In this document: positions 46,901 through 57,036 of the stretch, piece after piece
Position numbering within the stretch: position 1 is the stretch's first letter
Layout of the letters: the number at the start of each line of letters is the position of its first letter
Source: Amphiura filiformis
Lineage: Eukaryota; Echinodermata; Ophiuroidea; Amphilepidida; Amphiuridae
Length of the DNA stretch: 64,000 nucleotides
Direction: 5' to 3'
NCBI RefSeq assembly: GCF_039555335.1
Contig: NC_092646.1
Span: forward strand, 27,953,780-28,017,779
Made by a program: the position numbers and the translations under genes
The notes under the pieces: model-generated
Seen by the model: the letters and a program-made list of their open reading frames with translations, nothing else
Told to the model about the DNA's origin: nothing
Databases searched by the model: none

Positions 46901-49900
46901 GGGTCAACCATGTCGGTAGGTCAAAAACTAGCTAAGTTATGGGCAAATGTCTGTTTTAAAAACTGCACTTTTCTGCGACCATCATTGACAATGCCTTACA
47001 ATGACTTAAAAAACAAAAAAAGCATGTAATGCATCATTTTTTACCACGATGATCCATTTTACACAAAGGCGATTTTATTTTTTGAAATCTAACTTTCACT
47101 GCATGCTGACCTCTGTATCAAGGATAAAGTACCAGCACTTTTTAGACTACGTCGTCAAGTTTCTGGTGTCCAAATTTCAAATTTTTGTATTTCCCTATGG
47201 GGATTACACAGTTAAGCGATTGACTGTGAGCTACTGTGGTCCAAACTTTTTGGATTGAATGTCGCCCTCTATAATAAGCAATGTGGACATGTCTACCAGA
47301 GAAGAGTCTGGTCTTACAAATGGTCTTACTTTGAGTTTTGAGTACCCATCGTAAGTAATAGGGATAAGGCCCTAACAGTCAATTTTGAGTTTCCGTCGAT
47401 AATTTCTGAAAACAAGTGAGGTAACTTTTTCATTATTCATTATTTTTCTGCCTTTTATTATAAATATGACCCACAGCATACAAAATGTGTTATTTGCCGC
47501 TCACTCAATTGAAGATGGATGGTTACCCCAAATGAGCAAGGTTGACTTTTCCACAAAAAATAAATGGATATTCATCATTTTTTTTGCAACTATTACCAGT
47601 TTTTATCTGTATTTTTTGGAAAATCACAATAATGAATTCAAGTGAGGGTCAGAAAATGAAGCGAGGGCGGGTGACGGGAAACTCAAAATCGACTTTCCTT
47701 GGCCTAATAATACTACAGGGACCCTTTGTAAAGTTATCTAATAAAAAGGTATGAACGGTATTCGTAACTTATGAACAGTTTTTGATACTTGAGACAATTG
47801 CTTTTAATATTCATCCATAATGTTAGAATGTAGTCTACGTTCTGATGAAGTTTTTGGTGTACATGATGCAGTCATTTTAATTTTAAAGAGGAAGCCCCAT
47901 CAGAGCAGTTCTAGGGTGAACCAAACCTGCCTGGTTATTATAAAATTAGTCAATAACCATGATAACCAGTTCATACATACACGCTATGTAACAGCGTGAT
48001 TGGTCGAGAGCCGGGCATAAACAGCGTTTATGCCCGTGTCCCGGATGTGAGTCAAAAATCATGTTTTTTAATAATATTACTTATAATATTTTGTTATTAT
48101 TTCGATGAAATAAGAATCACAAAATGTTCTGGTATGTATGAGCGGGGATTCAATATCATGAACTAAACCCCTATTTATGCCCTCGGGCCGCAAGCGGCCC
48201 TCGGGCATAAACAACCGTTCAGTCATGAAAATATATGAATGAACCTAATTTATCTCTGAATTTGACAGTGTGCTATTTGATGCAATAACATTAAAACATC
48301 AATAGCAGTCTGTCAAATTCAGAGACTGTACCTTATCACCATTATTAATTAGTTAACCAGGCAGGTTTGGTTCACCCAAGAGGAACTGCTCTGATGGGCT
48401 TCCTCTTTAAGCTAAAGTCCTGATATCTTGCTCATACCAACCCACACAATTTCTATCTTTGTTTAGGGGCAAATTTCAAGCCAATTCCTTGCTTTAGGGT
48501 GTTTTTATAATGTCTAGATCCTTGTTTAGGGGCAAATTTAAAAACCAAATTCCTTGCTAAGTTAGTAGTGTTTTTATTTGAGTAAAATCCTCGTTTCATT
48601 TTGAAAGTCAATTCATGCATTAACTTTTATACATGAGTGGGTCCGGGGTGGACAAACACACTCGAGACCCATCAAAGTTTCAAACTAGTCACTCTCGTAA
48701 TATTTAAGATCATACGGTACATAAATTTGCATCTTCTTATCGTACTTGATTTAGTTTCAATTTGTGTCCTTTTGTTTCTGTTTCAGCGATATCAAATTTA
48801 TAGTAGGCGAAGGTCGACGCAACATATACGCTCACCGCTGCATACTGGCTTCAAGATGTGAGGTGTTTCGTGCCATGTTTGCTGATCAGAATAATGAAAA
48901 GGACATTCCATTTGTGATGTCAGAGACTGACCCAGAGGTCTTTGTGCTACTCCTAGAATTCATATACACCAACTGTGTCACACTTCATGGGAAAACAGTA
49001 AGAGTTTATTAATTTTCCTGAGTAGTTGATTTTGTCTTGGGTAGTTCTTCCCCTTTTGTCTCTGGAAAAGTTTGAACATTCAGTTTGCTTGAAACTGGAC
49101 ATGAGATCTTTGTCATGGTATCAAACCATGGGGATGTGAGTGAGAGAAAGGATCAAGAACTTGTACTTGTCTTTGGGCACTAAAGATTGACTTCATAATT
49201 TTACTCACCCCATGGTTCATATAAGATGATCAAAATATGTGACGAGTCACAACAAAAGGTACTTCTTGTCGGTTGCTACATGCGTCTCTTTTTGAACATT
49301 GCAAGGGTAAAAATCAATCAATATCAGACCATCATAATTGGTGGTCAGTTCAAATCATCCTCAAGGTAACGAGGGTTCAGGAATGTCCTCTCTTTGTTAA
49401 CAGTTGGCTAATATGTGTACCTATACAAATTGCAATGCTTTGATGTCCACCATTTGAGAAGGGTTTATCTAAAGCAACCAAAGATTAGAGCTATATAACC
49501 ATTCTATAGATAATATCCTATTATCCTCTTCAACAATAGGATTATAGAAAGAATAAAGTTAAAAAGGTGTTTGACTTGCACTACCAAAATATGATCTATG
49601 TAGGTACCGACAAGAGGTATCTTTTGTTGTGACTGGTCACATATAAGTACAGACACCATGTGCATTCATTAAGGATATATTCCAGTTGAAATCCATACAC
49701 ACCCTATGGAAGACATGACCTTAATCTTAAAAACAAGAATATGTTGCACTCGATAGAAAAATATTCTTGTATCACACTCAAAGCCATTCAATATTATAAA
49801 TACTGCTTTTCTCTCACACTTGATTTCCTGCCAGGCTCAAAAAGTATGTTTCCCCTTTTTCCTGAAAGAAGGGGAAAATAAAGTTGATATTCCTCCTTAA

Positions 49901-52900
49901 ATTCTCTCATCCATCTTATTAATACCTTATTTCATACTCCATCCAGGCAGTGGACGTCCTAGCATCTGCTATTGAATATGGCTTGGATGAGTTGCGGAGA
50001 CTATGCATACAATACCTAGTAGAGAATCTATCCATGAACACAGCATGTGAAGCTATTCAAGCAGCTGTCACATATGGACAAGATGATCTGAAACAGAAAA
50101 CACTGGCATTCATTGAGAAACACACAAAGGTAAGATTGTAGTCCATTTGCGATGCGATCAAGCTAAATGAGTCTGATGTCGATCAAAATCAAAATTCAGT
50201 TTTCAATTTCATTACAGGAGCCATTATCAGAGCTTTATTTTGCTGAAACCCCAACGTATAAAACCTATGGTTCCAGAGTTAAGACCACTTTAGTGTTGCT
50301 CAGAACAAGAAAATACAAAGGAAGTTTTGGCTACATCTCAAAATCAATATTCCCGACATCTATCTAATTTTGCTTGATCACATCACATTTGGCTTCCTCA
50401 AGAGAGGAAGTTACACAAATTTCCTTTGCACATGAATCAACACACACGATTTCATAATACTTGCACTGGAGGACGCACTGAATTCACTCTCTTGAGGAAG
50501 CCAAATGGACTATTATAGTGGAGGCAGGTGTATTTTGGGAGACCTGTAGGTGTTTTCAATCCCCAAGTCTGCTCCAAAAGTGAACATGAGCTCAAATCAA
50601 AATCGGAAAGTTCAGGAAACCAGCTCATGTGCACCCAAAGAAGTTTAACTAAATGCCTAAGTCATTACGTTGCCATTTTTTTTACGAATCATTGAACTTG
50701 GTGTAGCGACCAGGGGGAAAGTAGGTACCACCGTCCAACAAAATGACAGACAAGCATGTCATGAATTTGTACTCTTTCAATCAAAAATACAGCTTCAACA
50801 CTGGGGTGTTTTTAGTTAAAATATTTTCCTAACATATTCAACTAACACCTCCGCTAATTGGCACTTAGAGAATAAACGATAGACATTTTTATTTTGACTA
50901 TCCTCTACCGTGTGATGGACGACAGGCAGGTCCAATATTTTGAGTAGTGGATGCCGGCGCATTTATCGGCTTTAGATTTGGACAAATTGAGGGGGAGAGA
51001 AAATGGACTGGTAAAAAGTTCATTACTTTGCAACCAAGATTATGCCAGAGACTTTGGGGATTTTAACTGCAGTAAGCTTTATAGGTACTGAACAAGATAT
51101 AGTGATGGTAATAACCTAATTTTCAAACTTTAAGAACTCAATTCAAACTTTGGTCTCAGTGGATCAGATTGTGTCACATATTATCATTTTAAATCACTGT
51201 CATCAATTTTTATTTATTGTAGGATGTGTTTAAGACAAGAGGCTTCCAGGAGCTTTCAGAAAAATCTTTGTGTGTTGTACTACAGAGCAACAAGCTTACC
51301 TTAGATGAGTTAGATGTGCTAGCAGCAGTCAAAGATTGGGCAGCCGTCAGTTCAGTAAGTAGACATCCCAATGGGCTATTCCATTGAAATCCACACTACC
51401 CATGTGGACGATTTTGGAAGTATGTTCCACAGAGGGAGTATGAATTTTGAATGGAATTAGCACGTTAGGCACCTCCATTTGAAACTCACTCTTCCTCTGT
51501 GGAAGATTCAGGTTGAATCTTGCTCAGAGAGTGTTTGAAATTCAAATGGAGCTGCCTAAATTGCTAATTCTATTTAAAATTCATACTCCCTCTGTGGAAA
51601 ATATTTCCAAAATCTTCTACAGGGGTAGTGTGGATTTCAAGTGGAATATCCCAATCAGTGTTCTGGATTACTAGAGCGTGGCTCTGGTTAAAGTTCCCGC
51701 TTTTGGTGCATGAGGTTCAATTCCAGATGGTGCAGAACTTTATGGGACAATGACTTAGGAAAAAAGTCTTGAATTGAATTGCCAACATCTGTAGATTAAA
51801 TTCAGACGTCCCCTCTACTCAAAGTAGATTTCTCTTGGTTAACATATTTTTCTTTATCATGAGACAACATATAGTGACCATATCAGAATGTGATACATTC
51901 AGTCATACAGCTGGTTTGACTGTCAAGTACTCCCCTCCAAAAGACCCTGCATCTCATGGTTAGCATATGGTCATTTTCACGGTAAAGGGTGTAACTTTTG
52001 ATTTTTAGGGTCAAAATTTCAAACCACTTAAATATGTTTCTGTTTACTGTAATCATGCATAGAAGCAACTTATATTCCAGTAAAATCGTGTTTCAAGGCC
52101 TAAACCTTTTGATTTCTGATAAAAAATTGACATTTCCATAACATTTTGGTTAAAATCTAAGAAAAATGTATTTTACATAAGCTCAGAAAATTATGACATG
52201 AAAGCTGGAATACATGTGAAATCCCATTCCAAAGTAAGTCAACAGATATAAGTTAAATTTATACCATGTTTTGCTATGTTTGTAATTGCAATTTTGAAAA
52301 TTTTTAACATCAAGGGTCATTTGCAATGGAAATTTCCCAACCTTAAACATATTTTTTAAGTTTTAATTGGGTTCCTAAAATAATTTAAATGTCTAACTTC
52401 ATGTACTTGTAAATACTACTTGATGAAAGGAACCTCCCAGCCAAGTTTCACAGAAATTGGAGTTATTTTTTAGAATTGGCAATTCAAGCGATTTGTGTTT
52501 CGGAGGCTTCAGTTAACAACACAGGTGATCATAAAAGTAAAATATTTGGCTAACTACTACAAGTTGACATGAAAAAATAGGTAAAAAATATCACAATTAC
52601 CAATTTTCATGCTTTGCTTCTAAGTATTGAATTTCAGTTGTGACAAAAATTAAATTATCACAGCAAGTCATTTTTTTTTTTTGTTTGGAGGCTTCATGTT
52701 TACAATGGTTAAACATGGCAGAAGTAGTTTTTTGAAAACAACACTGTTGGGATCATCTAAGCTGTTATTTTCTTGTGTGTATTGAATCAATGATTCTATG
52801 CGGCAGATATTGCAGATTTATAACATGATAATTTTTTCACCCATTTGTTAAGTATGGTGTTATTTGCATGTGAAGCCTCCAAACGGGCTTTCTTGGATAT

Positions 52901-54965
52901 CAGTATATTTTTCAAGCATTAACCATAATATCAATTTTTTTTAAATTTATGACATTCTGCACATATCATGCAACAATTACAATGCAGATATCAATATGGA
53001 ACATACCAATTTAGATATGCATAGATGATAATTAAGTTTACTGTTGTTTCGGAGGCTTCATTTGTTTCGGAGGCTTCAATTGTTAACGGAAAGTTTGTAT
53101 TGGGTCCCATTTTCAAACGGTGATATATATCTCCATGATTTAAAAACAAGTGACTTGAGGATCTACTTTGCTACATTTTGATAAATAGATTGGATGAGCT
53201 CTTTTATTTATATTTGCCCAAGCTTGCTGAACAGTTTGTTTCGGAGGCTTCAAAAAAGTTAACGGAAAGTCGGCTCTTTGAAGTCAAGATTTTATAAAAA
53301 TTTTAAAAGCTTGCAAATCAACTAATTTTTGTTACCCATTTCAAGTTAAGATATCAACTGTTATGAATCAAGAAGAAGTGAAGAAATAACCAAGAATTAT
53401 GAACCAAAGCTATACCCACAAAGTTTGTTAACAATTGTCAACGGACAATGAAGCCTCCGAAACGACAAATATTGAAGTCCGGTTCTCAAAAATACAGGGC
53501 TGTTCACAATTAAATCTAATGTGGCAGTGTTTACTGAACATATGACCGTACTTTCAGGATAAGAAAAATTATCCATGAACTAACTGAAGAAAACACAGGG
53601 TTTTACAAAATGTTACTGTTTTTTACAGTTTTTCAAAATGGCAATATTAGGTACATTTAAGCCTGCTAAAACTGAACGCAGTAACTCCCGAAGATGATTA
53701 TGCTACCAAAGGTAGCTGCTAACTAGATGACTTATGTGGCCAAAAATCATGGAATTCTGTGGCTTTATTAGAAAACTACGGATCAAAATGTTAAAAATCC
53801 AAAGTTACACCCTTTACCGTGAAAATGACCATATCTTATTTTTCTTTCTCTCAGGCGGTATCTGGTGACCCTGTTCAGAAGGTGATACGTCCAGTGATAC
53901 GTTTGGTTCGGCTTGCATTACTATCACCAGAAGAGTTACAGCAAGTGGAAAAAGACCATGAGAAACAACAACTTATTACTGTGAGTATTAAGCATAGACT
54001 ATTACAAGCTAGACTATACACCAACAGGCAAAGTCCCTGTGCTTGCATGCAGATCATAGGGTCATGTTTGACAGGAAATATTTGGTGATTTTCTCATAAA
54101 TTTGGGTAATTGTTGCCCAATTCCAAACAGTGGCATTCCTTCCATTAATTGCTTTAAAAAAATATACACTTTCATATCTTTGTTATTTTAATACATTGTG
54201 AAAATAAAGTCCAGATACCGTAGAATTCTATCTACAAGCATGCCTCTAAATGAGTGGTTTTCTTTTACAAAAGAGACAAATGGCAGACATCCTCCACAAA
54301 AACATTTGGGGTGAGTTTGAGCAACTATGTTACTGATTACAGGTGACTCTACAATTGTGTAATTGTAAGACCAAATTATTTTTATTTCTTAGAGGAGGGT
54401 GTCTGCCTTCCATGTCTTTTTTCAAAAAACACTCATTTAGAGGCATGGGGAGGATGGATTAGTGTAGTGGTCTTCTCACCACTACACCCTAGGTCAATTC
54501 CCCATGTTGCCACATGTGAGTTTGTGTGCTCCGGTTTTCCTCCTGCATCTAAAATCGGACCTCTTTGCATATCCTTGTCCTGTCATATCCGGTTGGCATC
54601 CCTTTAATTTAGTAGCTTCTGATCACTATTGGGCTTTGCCTGAATGCCTGGCTTTGCCGGGATGTTATAAATAAATAAATATTTGCTTGTAGATGGAATT
54701 CTAACAGTATTTCCACTATGTGATCCTGCTTTCAGTGCATCCTAAACAAACAAAGTTTGAATCAAAATCTCACAGAGCAGCTATGACATTTGATAATTTT
54801 TTTTTTCTTTCACTGTTCATTTTGCAGATGGCATTGATATCTTACGCTTGGAAATTCCATGCTCTCCACACCAGTGAAAAAGGCAACTTGCTAACAACTT
54901 TACGAAAAGGCACAAAAGCAAGAAATACGCATCAAGGACTCACTCCATGGGACAAAGCTTCATGA
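43842..54965 (+). CDS. BTBD19: BTB/POZ domain-containing protein 19, complete coding region in six exons
   Basis: Exons 43842-43924, 48787-48997, 49947-50129, 51223-51354, 53855-53980, 54828-54965. Every junction is GT-AG and in phase; the product is 290 residues against 291 remembered for human BTBD19. Seen: short N-terminus (MANEKLMKGDVVPFAKNMKR), a BTB fold at about residues 25-130 (SDIKFIVGEG, AHRCILASRCEVFRAMF, LLLEFIYTNCVTLHGKT), then a BACK-like helical region from about 135 (IEYGLDELRRLCIQYLVENL) to 245. No Kelch or zinc-finger tail. Family knowledge: BTB domains dimerise and many BTB-BACK proteins bind cullin-3, but BTBD19 itself is barely characterised, so a ubiquitin-ligase adaptor role is inference. 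All large introns are filled with mobile elements. Confidence 0.93.
44160..46625. mobile_element. ~2.5 kb element with GTGAC/GTCAC-rich ends (BTBD19 intron 1)
   Basis: The left end ctgagacca then tacactgcaagattc mirrors gaattttgcagtgta then tggtctcag on the right. Directly inside each end lies a GC-rich zone (44205-44410; 46170-46585) with about seven and nine copies of agtgac/gtcact-type words in both orientations. The centre (44420-45740) is A-rich with many taggcctata words. No transposase ORF. Confidence 0.7.
45745..45985. mobile_element. Foldback element nested in the 2.5 kb element
   Basis: gcagacagtacatgtacaat / attgtacatgtactgtctgc and tttataattaggattacgtc / gacgtaatcctaattataaa are mirrored; loop about 85 bp. 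Confidence 0.85.
46626..47880. other. Rest of BTBD19 intron 1, no gene seen
   Basis: AT-rich. A loose inverted pair around ttgagtttccgtcg (47386) and acgggaaactcaaaatcga (47675) may be an old foldback. Confidence 0.5.
47887..48406. mobile_element. TTAA-flanked inverted-repeat element
   Basis: Ends AGAGGAAGCCCCATCAGAGC / gctctgatgggcttcctct, then gtgaaccaaacctgcctggt and mirror; TTAA on both sides (47883-47886, 48407-48410). TTAA targets are used by piggyBac and Kolobok families. An inner gggcataaac palindrome pair is also present. No ORF. Confidence 0.85.
48787..48997 (+). CDS. BTBD19: BTBD19 exon 2 (BTB core)
   Basis: Acceptor ctgtttcag, 211 nt. Completes Ser, then DIKFIVGEGRRNIYAHRCIL through EFIYTNCVTLHGKT. 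AHRCILASRC and the FIYT block are classic BTB signatures. Donor ACA|GTAAGA, phase 0. Confidence 0.95.
49679..49732. mobile_element. Fragment of foldback MITE family 1
   Basis: attccagttgaaatccatac through gaagacatgaccttaatctt, one end only, 215 bp before BTBD19 exon 3. Confidence 0.75.
49947..50129 (+). CDS. BTBD19: BTBD19 exon 3 (start of BACK)
   Basis: Acceptor catccag, 183 nt, phase 0. Encodes AVDVLASAIEYGLDELRRLC then ENLSMNTACEAIQAAVTYGQ and FIEKHTK, following human VLTAAVEYGLEELRELC closely. Donor AAG|GTAAGA. Confidence 0.95.
50148..50389. mobile_element. Diverged copy of the 19842 MITE
   Basis: gcgatgcgatcaagctaaat at the left, attttgcttgatcacatcac at the right. It starts 19 bp after the BTBD19 exon 3 donor. 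Confidence 0.75.
50388..50512. mobile_element. Short inverted-repeat element
   Basis: atttggcttcctcaagagag at the left and ctctcttgaggaagccaaat at the right, directly joined to the preceding element. A gtccatttg just before 50148 pairs with caaatggac at 50503, suggesting nesting. Confidence 0.7.
51223..51354 (+). CDS. BTBD19: BTBD19 exon 4
   Basis: Acceptor tttattgtag, 132 nt, phase 0. Encodes DVFKTRGFQELSEKSLCVVL, SNKLTLDELDVLAAVKDWAA and VSS; matches human TRGFLELS and SDKLCVDEAELVRAARSWA. Donor TCA|GTAAGT. Confidence 0.94.
51373..51652. mobile_element. Foldback MITE family 1, longer subtype
   Basis: gggctattccattgaaatcc to gatttcaagtggaatatccc, with the inner doubled actccctctgtggaa words; 18 bp after BTBD19 exon 4. 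Confidence 0.8.
51665..51750 (+). repeat. Possible tRNA-like SINE remnant
   Basis: tagagcgtggctctgg resembles an A box and gaggttcaattccag a B box about 45 bp later. No clear tail. Weak. Confidence 0.25.
51968..53831 (+). mobile_element. GGAGGCTTC element, full copy 2 (BTBD19 intron 4)
   Basis: 1864 bp, TA at 51966-51967 and 53832-53833, same ends and same seven motif positions as copy 1 (about 52498, 52682, 52870, 53045, 53061, 53238, 53448), two of them eroded (gtttggaggcttc, gaagcctccaaac). The right end is 23 bp from exon 5. Confidence 0.92.
53855..53980 (+). CDS. BTBD19: BTBD19 exon 5
   Basis: Acceptor tttctctcag, 126 nt, phase 0. Encodes AVSGDPVQKVIRPVIRLVRL then ALLSPEELQQVEKDHEKQQL, matching human APVVKELRLALLAPAELSALEEQN. 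The end of a 1.86 kb transposon is only 23 bp upstream of the exon, so polypyrimidine tract and acceptor occupy all the remaining host sequence there. Confidence 0.94.
54217..54700. mobile_element. Foldback element interrupted by a SINE
   Basis: gtagaattctatctacaagc then atgcctctaaatgagt at 54220 is mirrored by actcatttagaggcat at 54432 and by gcttgtagatggaattcta at 54685; the right arm is split by the insertion at 54448. Confidence 0.7.
54448..54681 (+). mobile_element. tRNA-derived SINE
   Basis: ggattagtgtagtggtcttc fits a tRNA A box, and ctaggtcaattcccc a B box about 35 bp later. The body is unrelated to tRNA, and the end (atgttataaataaataaat) matches the 3' end of the LINE at 900-970. 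This is the usual plan of a SINE that borrows the tail of a partner LINE. Confidence 0.7.
54828..54965 (+). CDS. BTBD19: BTBD19 exon 6 and stop
   Basis: Acceptor ttttgcag, then MALISYAWKFHALHTSEKGN and a basic tail RKGTKARNTHQGLTPWDKAS ending TGA. Human has VEAWKCHALRRGDEARG followed by a basic RRRRGTLPREH tail at the same place. Confidence 0.92.
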   Translation: MALISYAWKFHALHTSEKGNLLTTLRKGTKARNTHQGLTPWDKAS

Positions 54966-55517
54966 TAGTCACTGAGGAAGTCAGATGAGGGAGCTTACAT
55001 TAAAGCAGAGCATGCAGTTTCAGTAACAGTCTATGCACAAATGTTTTTATAGCATGAGTACAATCTCTGTTATCCGAACAATGGAACAAACCACATCCTT
55101 TTATAGTAGTCCATCTTCTATTGTCATAGGGGGTTATTCAATATTTTCGCTATTTTCCAATACGAACAAAGTGTACTTACAAGGGGATAAATATAAGCAT
55201 GGGGCATATACATGAAAGAAATTGAGCAAATTTATTCCTGCAAGAACATTGTGAAATTTCACCATTTTATACATTTATGTCTCTCGAGGTGGAGGGAGAT
55301 GAAAAATAAGTTTACTTTGCACATGTTGTATGGGATAATGATGAAAATATTTAACAACCCGGTATCATGAGATCACCATGCTGCTTTGTTTTTGTATCTT
55401 GAGTGAGTGACATGAGGCATCAGGCAGTGGCGGTATGCATTCTCTTCTTTGAAACAAGGTCATCAAGGTATGTACATTCTGGTCCATTTCGCTGTGACAA
55501 AGTTTTAGCTTCATTTG

Positions 55518-55794
55518 GGCTGTTCCATTTGAAATTCCACACTCCTTATGTGAAAGATTTAGCTAAAGTCTTCCACAGAGGGAGTATGGGTTTCAAATGA
55601 AATAGACAATTGGGGTACTTCCATTTGAAAAACTCCCTCCAGTTGTGAAAAAAATTGGCAAAGCCATAATGTATGTGGAGTATGAGTTTCAACTTAATCA
55701 ATGCTAGCCAATTCCATTTGAAAAGCACACCCCCTCTGTGGAATACTGCTCTTAAATCTTTAACAGGGGTATTGCAGATTCAAATGGAATAGCG
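55518..55794. mobile_element. Foldback MITE family 1, longer subtype
   Basis: gggctgttccatttgaaatt to gcagattcaaatggaatagc with the doubled inner blocks seen at 9267 and 51373. Confidence 0.8.
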
Positions 55795-55799
55795 CATTC

Positions 55800-57030
55800 C
55801 ATCGTAACCCAGGGAACACAAAATGTTATACAGAAAATGTTTAAATGTTGGCTTCATATATAAAGGCTCATAATTACAATCCAATATGGGGGATTTTACA
55901 TAGTGTTGCATACTGGGCTATACAAAGCCTTGCTCTTATGCTGTGAGAATTTCAAATGACTGAACACAGTGTGCCACTTTAGACAAGTGCGTAATTATGT
56001 GCGTCTACTATGCATCCAATAACCTCCCCTTGGGGTGTGTTATCATGGTTGATTGGCTGGTATTCATTCATTGGTATTCTCTCTGTATAGTCTCGTCACT
56101 TTGGTACAGTCAGAAATTTCATAATTATGTATTACAATCAAGCAAAAGAAAGCTATTCACTGTAGAAGTAGTAATGTAACAGGGTTAATAGACCATTTCA
56201 AATCAAGGTCATGAATTCATAAAAAAGAAGCCCTTGTGTACTGGTACTTGAGCCCATCAACATATATTTTGTATTTTATGAACTTTGACAAAGCATGGCC
56301 CAAACCTTAACAACCAAATGCAAAAGAATGGGAATGCTATAATTCTTTTTGTCATATCTTGAAATAGGGTTTAGGAACAAACTACTCATTTGCTTGATCA
56401 CGTCAGAAAGTGTGAGTAACCTTATCAGTTCTCTTGCCATATTGCATGTATATAGTTATTTGAATTTGTAAGTTATACATGTATGTGTTGCAGGCAGTGG
56501 TGTACCAACCTAGGAGCAGATGTTGATCCCCCACCCACTGCTCAAAATACCGGGGGGCAAAATTTACCAAAAAAATTTGTGATATGATGGACATCTTCCT
56601 TTTAGCCTGTTTTAGGACACAATTATCATAATTTTAGCATTAAGATGCATATTTTGTGTGTTTGCATCGCGGTAAACTGGTCAAATAATTACCGAAGCAG
56701 GCAGTAGGACAAATTTGTAATTTTGCCCACCTTGTACACGGACCACCACTGTTTGCAGGTTGTTAGTCAAATTGAAATTGAATTATTTGAAACAGTTAAC
56801 ATGGTTGTGCACTCTCAGAATGTAAGTTCTCGTAACTTCTTAATTATTGAAGGTAGATATATAAAAGTATACATTTTTTGGAAGAGAAATTAATCAAGTA
56901 TTAAAGGAATCTAAATAAATGTGTTTTAAAAAAGAATTCAATTCCAGTTGACAGTATTTTTACACGGATATAAACGTTAAATAGGGATGTGATTTGTTAC
57001 AGAGATATTTCATTATGATTTATGGATATA
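55800..57030. other. Downstream of BTBD19, no gene seen
   Basis: AT-rich, short chance ORFs only. Confidence 0.55.
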
Positions 57031-57036
57031 GTGTGT

